Positions 1-7,351 of a stretch of 64,000 bases of DNA are shown here, piece after piece. The stretch covers positions 1-64,000 of the forward strand of contig JAFXVP010000058.1 of the NCBI GenBank assembly GCA_017524445.1, read 5' to 3'. The notes beneath the pieces were generated by a model that saw only the letters and a list, made by a program, of their open reading frames with translations, ran no database searches and was not told where the DNA came from. The position numbers were made by a program, and so were the translations under genes. Numbering within the stretch: the stretch's first letter is position 1; every line of letters begins with the position of its first letter. This DNA comes from Clostridia bacterium. GTDB taxonomy: Bacteria; Bacillota; Clostridia; Christensenellales; CAG-138.

Positions 1-468
1 GGCAAGGAAGGCGCGGGCTTCAAGATCGCGATGGCAACGCTCGACGGCGGCCGCATCGGTATCGCGGCGCAGGCGCTGGGCATCGGCGAAGGCGCGATCC
101 TCGAGGCGATCAAGTACACGAGCGAGCGCGTCCAGTTCAAGAAGCGCATCAGCTCGTTCCAGAACACGCAGTTCCAGCTTGCCGACATGCACACCCGCAT
201 GCAGGCGGCGCAGTTCCTCGTATATAACGCCGCGCTGAAAAAGCAGGCGCACGAGCGCTGCAGCATGGAAGCGGCGATGGCGAAGCTGTTTGCCGCGGAA
301 GCCGCGTCCGACGTGACGCGCAGAGCCGTGCAGCTGTTCGGCGGTTACGGCTACACGCGTGAATATCCCGTGGAGCGCATGATGCGCGACGCGAAGATCA
401 CCGAGATCTACGAGGGCACGAGCGAGGTCCAGCGCATGGTCATCGCCGCCAACCTCGGCGTGAAGTAA
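1..468 (+). CDS. bcd: Acyl-CoA dehydrogenase (butyryl-CoA dehydrogenase type), C-terminal part
   Basis: The reading frame is open from base 1, so the gene starts outside the window; about 155 C-terminal residues are present. They form the helical C-terminal domain of the acyl-CoA dehydrogenase family. The FGGYGYTREYPVERMMRD stretch and the following YEGTSE motif, which carries the usual catalytic glutamate of short-chain enzymes, are visible. The gene is followed 14 bases later by etfB and etfA, the standard bcd-etfBA arrangement. The likely reaction is crotonyl-CoA to butyryl-CoA, with electrons passed through the electron-transfer flavoprotein. This would finish the lysine fermentation encoded at 5.2-12.7 kb, which delivers crotonyl-CoA. 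Exact chain-length preference cannot be read from this fragment. Confidence 0.92.
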   Translation, partial: GKEGAGFKIAMATLDGGRIGIAAQALGIGEGAILEAIKYTSERVQFKKRISSFQNTQFQLADMHTRMQAAQFLVYNAALKKQAHERCSMEAAMAKLFAAEAASDVTRRAVQLFGGYGYTREYPVERMMRDAKITEIYEGTSEVQRMVIAANLGVK

Positions 469-482
469 GGAGGGCAGAGGAC

Positions 483-1283
483 ATGAAGATTTTCGTTACG
501 GTAAAGCAGGTTCCCGATACCTCCGGTACGGTCGCCGTCAATCCGGACGGCACGCTGGACCGCGCGTCCATGCAGACCATCATCAACCCCGACGACATGA
601 ACGCGGTCGAAGCAGCGCTCACCTTGAAGGACGAGCTCGGCTGCAAGGTCATCGCGTTCACGATGGGACCGCCGCCCGCAGAGGGCATGCTCCGCGAGCT
701 CATGGCAATGGGCGTGGACGAGGGCGTTCTCATCACCGCGCGTGAGTTCGGCGGCTCCGACACCTACGCGACGAGCCAGATCATCGCGGCGGCGATCGAC
801 ACTTACGGCGTCGAGCCCGAGGACATCATCCTTGCGGGCCGTCAGGCAATCGACGGCGACACCGCGCAGGTCGGTCCGCAGATCGCGGAAAAGCTGCACC
901 TGCCGCAGGTCACCTACGCGGGCGAGATCAAAAAGGACGGCGATACGCTGACGGTCAAGCGCATCCTTGAGGACGGCTACATGACAGTCAAGGTCAAAAC
1001 GCCCTGCATGATCACCTGCATTAAGGAGCTGAATAAGCCGCGTTACATGAACATCGGCGGCATCTTCGCGTGCTACAATATGCCGGTCGTCACGATGACC
1101 TATGATACGTTGAAGGATCATCCGCTGATCGACAAGTCCACGATCGGACTTTTAGGCTCGCCTACGAACATCCTTACGTCGTTCACGCCGCCGCAAAAAG
1201 GCGCGGGACAGATGCTCCCGGGCGACGGAAAAGAAACGACCGACAAGCTTGCGGGCATCCTTGCCGCAAAGCACATCATCTGA
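483..1283 (+). CDS. etfB: Electron transfer flavoprotein, beta subunit
   Basis: A 266-residue protein of normal length for EtfB. The N-terminus MKIFVTVKQVPDT and the central DGDTAQVGPQIAE segment are typical of the family. It forms a heterodimer with EtfA and carries electrons to or from the preceding acyl-CoA dehydrogenase; in clostridia such complexes often bifurcate electrons between ferredoxin and crotonyl-CoA. The ATG has an AGGAGG site upstream. It sits between bcd (14 bases) and etfA (17 bases), so the three genes are almost certainly one transcript. Bifurcation is inferred from the family context and not read from the sequence. Confidence 0.96.
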   Translation: MKIFVTVKQVPDTSGTVAVNPDGTLDRASMQTIINPDDMNAVEAALTLKDELGCKVIAFTMGPPPAEGMLRELMAMGVDEGVLITAREFGGSDTYATSQIIAAAIDTYGVEPEDIILAGRQAIDGDTAQVGPQIAEKLHLPQVTYAGEIKKDGDTLTVKRILEDGYMTVKVKTPCMITCIKELNKPRYMNIGGIFACYNMPVVTMTYDTLKDHPLIDKSTIGLLGSPTNILTSFTPPQKGAGQMLPGDGKETTDKLAGILAAKHII

Positions 1284-1300
1284 GGAAGGGGGAAGGAATC

Positions 1301-2419
1301 ATGTTTAACAGCAGCGAAATCAATGCGTTCAAGAACGTCTGGGTCTTCTGCGAACAGCGCGAAGGCGTGATGATGCCGACCACCTTCGAACTCATCTCCG
1401 AGGGACGCAAGCTTGCCGACGAGCTCGGCGTGGAGCTTTGCGGCATCCTCCTGGGCGACGACGTCGACGGCATTGCAAAGGAACTGGGCGTCTACGGCGC
1501 GGACAAGGTCTATGTGTACAACAGCCCGCTTCTCAAGGTATTCACCACCGACGCATACGCAAAGGTCATCGTCGACGCAGTCGAGGAATGGAAGCCCGAG
1601 ATCCTTCTGTTCGGCGCATCCACGATCGGCAGAGACCTCGCCCCGCGCTGCGCGGCGAGACTGCACACCGGTCTCTGCGCGGACTGCACGCATCTGGATA
1701 TCGACCTTGCGAACTATCAGCAATTCCTCCGTGAAGCGTCCACGCTTCCCGAGGACCGCATCGAGCGCACGAAGAGCGTGCGTCTCGCGGGTGAGGATCA
1801 TTCCGTCGCAAGAGATCTCAAGATGACCCGTCCGGCATTCGGCGGTCACCTCATGGCGTCCATCATCTGCCCGCGCTTCCGTCCCGCGATGGCGACGGTC
1901 CGTCCGGGCGTTATGAAGCGCCGCGAGAACCCGCGCGAGGTCGAGCTTCTGCATCCCGCGTTCGATCTGAAACCCGAAGACATCAAGACCGAAGTGGTCG
2001 AGGTCGTGAAGGCAGGGAAGAAGCTCGTCGATCTGATCGGCGCGGACTTCATCGTCTCCGTGGGTCGCGGAATCTCTAAGGACGTCGAAAAGGGCCTCGC
2101 CCTTGCAGAGGAGCTTGCAAATGAGCTCGGCGGCGTGGTGGGCGCTTCCCGCGCGTGCGTGGACGCCGGCTGGATCGGCGCGGACCATCAGGTCGGACAG
2201 ACCGGCAAGACCGTCCATCCGAAGGTGTATATCGCGCTCGGCATCTCCGGTGCGATCCAGCACAAGGCGGGCATGCAGGAATCCGAATGCATCATCGCGG
2301 TCAACAAGAACGAGAACGCCCCGATCTTCGAATGTGCGGACTACGGCATCGTGGGCGACCTCTTCAAGGTCGTTCCGGAGCTCATCGAATCCATTCGCGC
2401 TGCCAAAGCGGCAAAATAA
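1301..2419 (+). CDS. etfA: Electron transfer flavoprotein, alpha subunit
   Basis: A 372-residue EtfA. The C-terminal FAD-binding domain is clear: VSVGRGIS, GASRACVDAGW, and QTGKTVHPKVYIALGISGAI, the usual FAD-contact region of the family. It pairs with EtfB and serves the crotonyl-CoA/butyryl-CoA step. The start is supported by a GGAAGG-rich site just before the ATG. The gene is the last of the bcd-etfBA transcript and is followed within 12 bases by an intrinsic terminator. There is no N-terminal ferredoxin domain, so any low-potential ferredoxin partner must be separate. Confidence 0.96.
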   Translation: MFNSSEINAFKNVWVFCEQREGVMMPTTFELISEGRKLADELGVELCGILLGDDVDGIAKELGVYGADKVYVYNSPLLKVFTTDAYAKVIVDAVEEWKPEILLFGASTIGRDLAPRCAARLHTGLCADCTHLDIDLANYQQFLREASTLPEDRIERTKSVRLAGEDHSVARDLKMTRPAFGGHLMASIICPRFRPAMATVRPGVMKRRENPREVELLHPAFDLKPEDIKTEVVEVVKAGKKLVDLIGADFIVSVGRGISKDVEKGLALAEELANELGGVVGASRACVDAGWIGADHQVGQTGKTVHPKVYIALGISGAIQHKAGMQESECIIAVNKNENAPIFECADYGIVGDLFKVVPELIESIRAAKAAK

Positions 2420-2429
2420 GAAACGATAT

Positions 2430-2463
2430 ACGTCCCGGGGGCAAACCTCGGGACGTGTTTTAA
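2430..2463 (+). terminator. Intrinsic terminator after etfA
   Basis: An 11-base-pair GC-rich stem (ACGTCCCGGGG against CCTCGGGACGT, one wobble pair) with a short loop is followed by a T-rich tract. It lies 10 bases after the etfA stop codon. Confidence 0.85.
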
Positions 2464-2494
2464 TCATTTTCAAAAAAACGGAGCATACGGCACC

Positions 2495-3505
2495 ATGGGA
2501 GAAATCATTGCAAACAAAGAGGAAAAGCGAGTTTGGGGCATTCATTGCAGGGATGACGGTTTATTCCGCAAGGAAAACATCATTGCAATAGGGTGGAGAG
2601 AGATGGGCGATCTCAGCGTTCTCGGCGCAGATCGTGAAGCATTCAAAAAACGGTATGCAGAAGTATATGCCGATGCAAGTAAGGGCAATATCGCAAACGG
2701 CGCGGGGATGCTGTATCGCTTTTGCCATGAAGCGCAAATCGGTGATTATGTCGTCTATCCTTCCAAAAACGATCGGCAAGTGAATTTCGGTATCATAGAA
2801 AGTGAGTATCGTTACGATGCTTCGCAGCCGGAATATGTACAGACGCATAAGGTCAAATGGCTGAAACAACTGCCGCGCACCTACTTTTCTCAGGGAGCGC
2901 TGTATGAAATAGGTGCTGCGCAATCCTTCTTTATGGTGAAAACCTATGCGGAAGAGTTTCTTGCTGCACTTGATAAAGGATTTATGAAACCCTATGATCC
3001 TGAAAATGAGGACGAAACAGTAGCTGCAACAGCAGATGAGATCGTTGAAAGCACCAGAGATTTCATCTTGAAAGAACTAAGCCGACAGCTGAAAGGGTAC
3101 GATCTTGAAGAATTTGTAGCCGATCTTTTACGGGCGATGGGGTATCGTACAACGGTATCGCCGCACGGCGGAGACAGTGGGATCGATATCACAGCGTACA
3201 AGGATGAATTGCCGCCGCGTATTTTGGTACAGGTTAAGAGTCAGGATGGCGAGATTAAAGAGACGACCATCCAATCTCTGAAAGGTGCTATGCGTGAAGG
3301 CGATTACGGCCTGTTTGTCACGCTTTCGGATTATACGAAGAATGCGAAGGCATATCTTCGCAGCACACCTATCATTCGCGGGATTAATGGAACGGAACTG
3401 GTTGATCTTGTTTTGAAGTATTACAAAGATTTGAGCGAGAAATACAAGCGGATAATTCCAATGCAGATGGTTTATATTCCTGTTTCAAAGGAAAATTTAG
3501 AATGA
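2495..3505 (+). CDS. Mrr-type restriction endonuclease with N-terminal EVE/PUA-like domain
   Basis: A 336-residue protein in two parts. Residues about 200-310 form an Mrr_cat domain of the PD-(D/E)xK nuclease superfamily: GYDLEEFVADLLRAMGY, then GGDSGIDI with Asp231, then VQVK with Gln246 and Lys248. Residues about 10-150 begin WGIHCRDD and contain AIGW, resembling the EVE/PUA-like modified-base readers often fused to type IV nucleases; this part is inferred from pattern only. No methyltransferase or specificity gene is adjacent, so it is a solitary enzyme, probably cutting modified foreign DNA. It stands between two terminators, and its codon and base composition is visibly richer in AT than the flanking operons, suggesting acquisition by transfer. 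A GGAG site lies 11 bases before the ATG. Confidence 0.85.
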   Translation: MGEIIANKEEKRVWGIHCRDDGLFRKENIIAIGWREMGDLSVLGADREAFKKRYAEVYADASKGNIANGAGMLYRFCHEAQIGDYVVYPSKNDRQVNFGIIESEYRYDASQPEYVQTHKVKWLKQLPRTYFSQGALYEIGAAQSFFMVKTYAEEFLAALDKGFMKPYDPENEDETVAATADEIVESTRDFILKELSRQLKGYDLEEFVADLLRAMGYRTTVSPHGGDSGIDITAYKDELPPRILVQVKSQDGEIKETTIQSLKGAMREGDYGLFVTLSDYTKNAKAYLRSTPIIRGINGTELVDLVLKYYKDLSEKYKRIIPMQMVYIPVSKENLE

Positions 3506-3511
3506 GCGTTA

Positions 3512-3640
3512 TAATGCCTTCCCCTGCTACAGCATGGGGAAGGGGGACCGCTTGCGGTGGATGAGGTTTCCTTGTCCCCCTCATCAGTCACCTGCGGTGA
3601 CAGCTTCCCCACCAAGGGGGGAAGCCTCTGAAATGAAACG
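3512..3640. repeat. Palindromic intergenic repeat, copy 1 (CCTTCCCC/GGGGAAGG family)
   Basis: Two adjacent units in inverted arrangement. Each has a CCTTCCCC...GGGGAAGG or CTTCCCC...GGGGAAG hairpin next to a GATGAGG or CCTCATC end, with a small GGTGAC/GTCACC-type stem between. Related copies lie at 4930-5042, 26770-26894 and 32738-32915. All four are between genes. Confidence 0.8.
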
Positions 3641-3668
3641 ATCCCGGGGGAAGCCTCGGGATCGTTTT
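3638..3668 (+). terminator. Intrinsic terminator between the Mrr gene and the AraC-type regulator
   Basis: The stem ACGATCCCGGGG / CCTCGGGATCGT with a GAAG-type loop is followed by TTTT. Its core is nearly the same as in the terminators at 2430 and 4666. Confidence 0.8.
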
Positions 3669-3699
3669 ACAGAGCCGACAGACGACCGCAGAATATGTC

Positions 3700-3728
3700 G
3701 GGACAGCTTCGCAAAAAGCGTGTATGAT
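3700..3728 (+). promoter_or_regulatory. Candidate promoter for the AraC-type regulator
   Basis: GGGACA (3700-3705) and TATGAT (3723-3728) are separated by 17 bases; a GGAGG ribosome site follows before the ATG at 3752. The -35 box is imperfect. Confidence 0.45.
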
Positions 3729-3751
3729 GATCGTGTCAGGAGGAAACGGAC

Positions 3752-4654
3752 ATGGAATGGATTGAAGCGATACAGCGGGCAATCGACTACGTCGAGGCGC
3801 ATCTTTGCGATGAGCTGGACGCAACGAATATTACGGGCGAAAGCTATTATTCCTCGTTTCATTTTCAGCGCGCATTCAGCATCCTCTGCGGCTATACGCT
3901 CGGTGAGTATATCCGGAACAGGCGATTGTCTGCGGCGGGCGCGGAGCTTGCAGAGGGGAAAGCACGGGTCATCGACGTTGCGTACAAGTACGGCTACGAA
4001 AGCCCGGACAGCTTCGCAAGAGCGTTTCAGCGATTCCATGGGGTCACGCCGTCCCGGGCGCGCACGGGCGGGGTCCGGCTTCGTTCGTTCTCTCCGCTGA
4101 CGATCAATCTGCATTTTGAAGGAGGAACTGTGATGGATTACAGGATCGAAACAAAACCGGACATGCTGCTGACCGGATTCAAACGCCGCTTTACCGGCGA
4201 CCCAAACGAGAAACAGGATCAGGATCATTATTTTGCCTGCGAAACGCGGCTGGAACAGTACGTGCTGGAAGGAATGAGCCGGGAACATGAGACGACGTAT
4301 GCCGTGCTGACGAACTTTGACGACGAGGGATACGATTTCTATTTCGCGGCGAAGCTGCCCCATTGGGCGCTCGAGGACTTTGACGAGGATCTCGGCGAGT
4401 TTGCAAAGCGATACGAGCATCTTTCCATCCCGGAAGGGCTGTACGTGGTCTGCGAGACGGAACGCTGTAAGTTTCCGACCAATCTGGTCGACGGGCTCAG
4501 AAAACGCATCGTGACGGAATGGCTGCCTGCGTCCGGTTACGAGCTTCGGAACGCGCCGGAGATCAACGTGATTCACTGGCCGTTCGAGGACGGAAACGAA
4601 ACGGTCAACAGCTCGCACTGGTGCGAGATCTGGCTGCCGATCGAAAAGAAATGA
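3752..4654 (+). CDS. AraC-family regulator with C-terminal GyrI-like ligand-binding domain
   Basis: A 300-residue protein. Residues about 1-105 are an AraC-type double helix-turn-helix placed at the N-terminus (SFHFQRAFSILCGYTLGEYIRNRRL, then DVAYKYGYESPDSFARAFQRFHGVTP). Residues about 130-298 resemble the GyrI/SOUL-like effector domain found in Rob- and BltR-type regulators, which bind bulky hydrophobic or cationic compounds. It is a single-gene transcript with its own candidate promoter and terminators on both sides, and no efflux pump is adjacent, so its target cannot be read from context. The start is supported by GGAGG eight bases upstream. Confidence 0.85.
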   Translation: MEWIEAIQRAIDYVEAHLCDELDATNITGESYYSSFHFQRAFSILCGYTLGEYIRNRRLSAAGAELAEGKARVIDVAYKYGYESPDSFARAFQRFHGVTPSRARTGGVRLRSFSPLTINLHFEGGTVMDYRIETKPDMLLTGFKRRFTGDPNEKQDQDHYFACETRLEQYVLEGMSREHETTYAVLTNFDDEGYDFYFAAKLPHWALEDFDEDLGEFAKRYEHLSIPEGLYVVCETERCKFPTNLVDGLRKRIVTEWLPASGYELRNAPEINVIHWPFEDGNETVNSSHWCEIWLPIEKK

Positions 4655-4665
4655 CGACACATATA

Positions 4666-4697
4666 GCGATTCCGGGGGAGACTCCGGGATCGTTTTT
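4666..4697 (+). terminator. Intrinsic terminator after the AraC-type regulator
   Basis: CGATTCCGG pairs with CCGGGATCG (one wobble) around a short loop and is followed by TTTTT, 12 bases after the stop codon. Confidence 0.8.
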
Positions 4698-4732
4698 GCG
4701 TTATCCGAACGACGGTTCGGCGTGATACAAAT

Positions 4733-4842
4733 ACCCCCTGTGTGTATTCTTGTTGATTTTGTTGTTTTTGTTGTTTGACAGACAAAGAAAGAGTATCCAA
4801 AATACAATTTCAACAAAATCAACAGCGCTACGCACAGGGGGT
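4733..4842. repeat. Long imperfect inverted repeat, element A
   Basis: The ends are ACCCCCTGTG (4733-4742) and CACAGGGGGT (4833-4842). Inside, TGTTGATTTTGTTG on the left pairs with CAACAAAATCAACA on the right, giving an interrupted hairpin of about 110 bases. No protein is convincingly encoded. A structure of similar shape and base bias lies at 31322-31446. Confidence 0.65.
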
Positions 4843-4929
4843 GCATGTGTCATGAGAATCATCAAAACCCGACGCCCCGTCAAGAAGGGGAGATACCGAT
4901 CCGCGAAAAGCCTGCGCTTTTCCACGTGC

Positions 4930-5042
4930 CACCTCATCCGGCTCGTTCCTCGCCACCTTCCCCTCGGAGGGGAAGGCTCTGCATGTGCGTATTCAAATGC
5001 CTTCCCCTTGAGGGGAAGGTGCCGTTAGGCGGATGAGGTGGA
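4930..5042. repeat. Palindromic intergenic repeat, copy 2
   Basis: CACCTCATCCG at the left end and CGGATGAGGTG at the right end flank two CCTTCCCC(N)GGGGAAGG hairpins, so the whole element is an inverted pair with outer and inner symmetry. The 4655-5159 gap contains this copy, element A, the hairpin array at 5040 and terminators, and no supportable gene. Confidence 0.8.
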
Positions 5043-5120
5043 ATGAATTGCGCCGGAGGCGCATGAATTGCCTGCGGCATGAATTGACCTTCGGTCATGA
5101 ATTGCGACAATGGCGCATGA
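5040..5120. repeat. Array of small hairpins separated by ATGAATTG
   Basis: ATGAATTG occurs four times (5043, 5063, 5079, 5097) at 16-20 base spacing. A fifth partial copy follows. Between copies lie different small palindromes: GCGCC/GGCGC, GCCTGCGGC, GACC/GGTC and GCG/CGC. The spacing is too short and the spacers too palindromic for a CRISPR array. Confidence 0.75.
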
Positions 5121-5148
5121 AAAAGCCCAACCGTGCGGTCGGGCTTTT
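5120..5148 (-). terminator. Terminator of the lysine fermentation operon
   Basis: AAAAGCCC-ACC-loop-GGT-GGGCTTTT. On the minus strand the stem ends in a T-run. It lies 12 bases beyond the stop codon of the CoA-transferase beta subunit. Confidence 0.85.
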
Positions 5149-5159
5149 GTGATGTTTGC

Positions 5160-5828
5160 TTAGTCGATCATGCTCTTGAGGTTCTCGGAGACCGTGATCG
5201 GCGCGGCGGTGACTGCCTGCACCTGTTCCGGGGTGAATTCCGGGTTGATCTCGGTCATCAGAAGTCCGTTCGGCGTGACTTCGAGGACGCACATCTCGGT
5301 GATGATCTTCTTTACGCAATGCGAAGCGGTCAGCGGCAGACGGCACTTTTCGAGGATCTTCGGGTTGCCCTTCGCGGTGTGCTCCATGCAGACGATGCAG
5401 TTCTTTGCGCCGACGCAGAGGTCCATAGCGCCGCCCATGCCGGGCATGCGCTTGCCGGGGATGATCCAGTTTGCGAGGTTGCCTTCCTGGTCGACTTCGA
5501 GCGCGCCGAGGAAGCACGCGTCGACGTGACCGCCGCGGATCAGACCGAAGTTCGTTGCGGAATCGATGAAGCCGCCGCCGAACGCCACGGACGCGACGTT
5601 GCCGCCCGCGTCGACGACGTGGTACGGATCGTAGTTCGGGTCTTCGGGCTTCGGAGTCGCGCCTGCGCCGACGATGCCGAGCTCGGCATGGATGACGAGG
5701 TCAACGCCCTCGGGAAGGAAGCCGGGGATCATGGTCGGAAGGCCGATGCCGAGGTTGACGACGTCGCCGTCCTTCAGTTCTTTCGCGCAGCGCTTTGCGA
5801 TAAAGGCTTTGATTTCAGACTTATCCAT
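5160..5828 (-). CDS. atoA: 3-oxoacid CoA-transferase, beta subunit (butyryl-CoA:acetoacetate type)
   Basis: A 222-residue subunit B of a family I CoA-transferase. The active-site glutamate is expected at Glu49, in HAELGIVGAG, followed by the glycine-rich oxyanion region FGGGFIDSA. Upstream in-frame codons exist, but MDKSEIKAFIAKR is the family start. Its ATG overlaps the stop codon of the alpha subunit (TAATG), indicating translational coupling. In lysine fermentation this enzyme moves CoA from butyryl-CoA to acetoacetate, releasing butyrate and making acetoacetyl-CoA; the assignment of these substrates rests on its position at the end of the kam/kce/kal operon. Confidence 0.92.
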   Translation of the reverse strand: MDKSEIKAFIAKRCAKELKDGDVVNLGIGLPTMIPGFLPEGVDLVIHAELGIVGAGATPKPEDPNYDPYHVVDAGGNVASVAFGGGFIDSATNFGLIRGGHVDACFLGALEVDQEGNLANWIIPGKRMPGMGGAMDLCVGAKNCIVCMEHTAKGNPKILEKCRLPLTASHCVKKIITEMCVLEVTPNGLLMTEINPEFTPEQVQAVTAAPITVSENLKSMID

Positions 5829-6520
5829 TATTTTCTCTCTCCTTCCACGATGTAGTCGACGCACATGCCGTACGTGTGGATGTTCTCTGGCTCGATCTCG
5901 CCGATCGGGACGAGGTATTCGGTCTCGGCAATGACGGTGTCCGCCGCAGTCGCCATGACGGTGTTGAAGTTGCGCATCGTGCCCTTGTACCAGCAGTTGC
6001 CGGCTTCGTCGCACTTATAGGTGCCGAGGAGCGCAAAGTCCGCATGGATCGGCTTCATCAGAAGATACTGCTTGCCGTCGATTTCCTGCTTGCCCATGCA
6101 CAGCGGGCTTTCCTCGATCAGCGTGTCGACGCCGACGGGGGTGAGTACGCCGCCGAGTCCCGCGCCGCCCGCGCGGATGCACTCCGCCATCGAGCCCTGC
6201 GGGATCAGGTTGACCTCGAGCGTGCCGGCGTTCATCTGTTCGCCGACCTCGGGCGTCATGCCGACGTGCGTTGCGATCACGCGCTTGACCTGATGGTTGT
6301 GGATGAGCTCCGCAATGCCGAAGAACTCCTCGCCCATGGGACCTGTCGCACGACCCATGTCGTTTGCGATCAGCGTGAGGTCCTTGGTGCCGAGCTTCAC
6401 AAGCTCCTTGACGATGGCGCGCGCCTGTCCGCAGGCGAGAAAGCCGCCGCACATGATCGTAGCGCCGTCGGGAATCATTTTCGCTGCCTCGGCGGCAGTG
6501 ATGACCGGTTTCTTTGCCAT
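5828..6520 (-). CDS. atoD: 3-oxoacid CoA-transferase, alpha subunit
   Basis: A 230-residue subunit A of a family I CoA-transferase, recognised by the glycine-rich CGGFLACGQ loop near residue 25, the NDMGRATGP segment and the MAECIRAGGAGLGGVLTPVG region. It forms a heteromer with the beta subunit, whose start overlaps its stop. A GGAGG site precedes the ATG. It lies 42 bases after kamE in the same direction, so it belongs to the lysine operon and supplies the last CoA-conserving step that yields butyrate and acetoacetyl-CoA. Confidence 0.92.
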   Translation of the reverse strand: MAKKPVITAAEAAKMIPDGATIMCGGFLACGQARAIVKELVKLGTKDLTLIANDMGRATGPMGEEFFGIAELIHNHQVKRVIATHVGMTPEVGEQMNAGTLEVNLIPQGSMAECIRAGGAGLGGVLTPVGVDTLIEESPLCMGKQEIDGKQYLLMKPIHADFALLGTYKCDEAGNCWYKGTMRNFNTVMATAADTVIAETEYLVPIGEIEPENIHTYGMCVDYIVEGERK

Positions 6521-6562
6521 TTCTTATTCCTCCTTGATGAATTTCGTATCTATCTTGGCGGC

Positions 6563-7351
6563 TTATTTCATGCCGCGTTTGACCATTTCCGTCACGACGA
6601 AACTCGCCACGTCGTCGCCGTACGTGCCCGCGCCGAAGCCGGCGTCGAAGCCGAGCTCCTTGGCAAGCTCATGCGTGATGCGCGGACCGCCGCAGACCAC
6701 CACGAACTTGTCGCGAAGACCCTCCGCTTCCAAAAGCTCAATGAGGTTGGTGAGGTTCTGGATGTGGATGTCCTTCTGCGTGACCGTCTGCGAGACGAGA
6801 AGCGCGTCCGCGTGGACCTCGACCGCCTTTTTGATAAAGTCTTCGTTCGTCACCTGCGAGCCGAGGTTGTACGCCTCGACCATCTCGTAGCGCTCCACGC
6901 CGTAATGCCCCGCAAAGCCCTTGCGGTTCATGATCGCGTCGATGCCGACCGTGTGCGCGTCGGTGCCGGTAGAGGCGCCCACCATCACGACCTTGCGCCC
7001 GATGTGCTCGCGGATGTAGTCGTTCGTTTCCTCCATGCTCATCACCTCGGATTCGACGGTGATGACGTGGATGTCCTCGTAGTTTACGGTGTGCACGCAG
7101 CTGCCGTAGACCACGTAGAACGTAAATTCCTTGTCGAGCGCCGCGTGATACGTCACGTTCGGCTCGTCAAGGCCCATCTTCTTTGCGATCTGCCGCGCCG
7201 CTTCCACGCCGCGTTCGTCGTCCTTGACCGGCAGGGTAAAGGAGAGCTGCACCTTGCCGTCGTTCATCGTGTCGCCGTACGGCTTCAAGCGTGTCAGATC
7301 GAGCGTGGTGTCGAATTCGATCTTATGCGTGTTGTACAATCCGCTGCTCAT
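6563..7351 (-). CDS. kamE: Lysine 5,6-aminomutase, beta subunit (B12-binding)
   Basis: A 262-residue beta subunit of the adenosylcobalamin- and PLP-dependent D-lysine (or beta-lysine) 5,6-aminomutase. The cobalamin motif DAHTVG supplies the lower axial ligand His133. Lys144, in MNRKGFAGHYG, matches the lysine that forms the internal PLP aldimine in the characterised clostridial enzyme. Both residues fall at the same numbers as in that enzyme, which supports the chosen start. The ATG overlaps the kamD stop by four bases. It converts L-beta-lysine made by KamA into 3,5-diaminohexanoate together with KamD. Confidence 0.96.
   Translation of the reverse strand: MSSGLYNTHKIEFDTTLDLTRLKPYGDTMNDGKVQLSFTLPVKDDERGVEAARQIAKKMGLDEPNVTYHAALDKEFTFYVVYGSCVHTVNYEDIHVITVESEVMSMEETNDYIREHIGRKVVMVGASTGTDAHTVGIDAIMNRKGFAGHYGVERYEMVEAYNLGSQVTNEDFIKKAVEVHADALLVSQTVTQKDIHIQNLTNLIELLEAEGLRDKFVVVCGGPRITHELAKELGFDAGFGAGTYGDDVASFVVTEMVKRGMK

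Noticed and set aside
4750-5036. Short open frames in the repeat-filled gap
   Set aside because: They run through palindromic repeats and element A, have no ribosome sites and encode low-complexity Arg/Pro-rich sequence.
5040-5120. Possible CRISPR array
   Set aside because: Repeat units are only 8 bases with 8-12 base palindromic spacers, and no cas gene is present.
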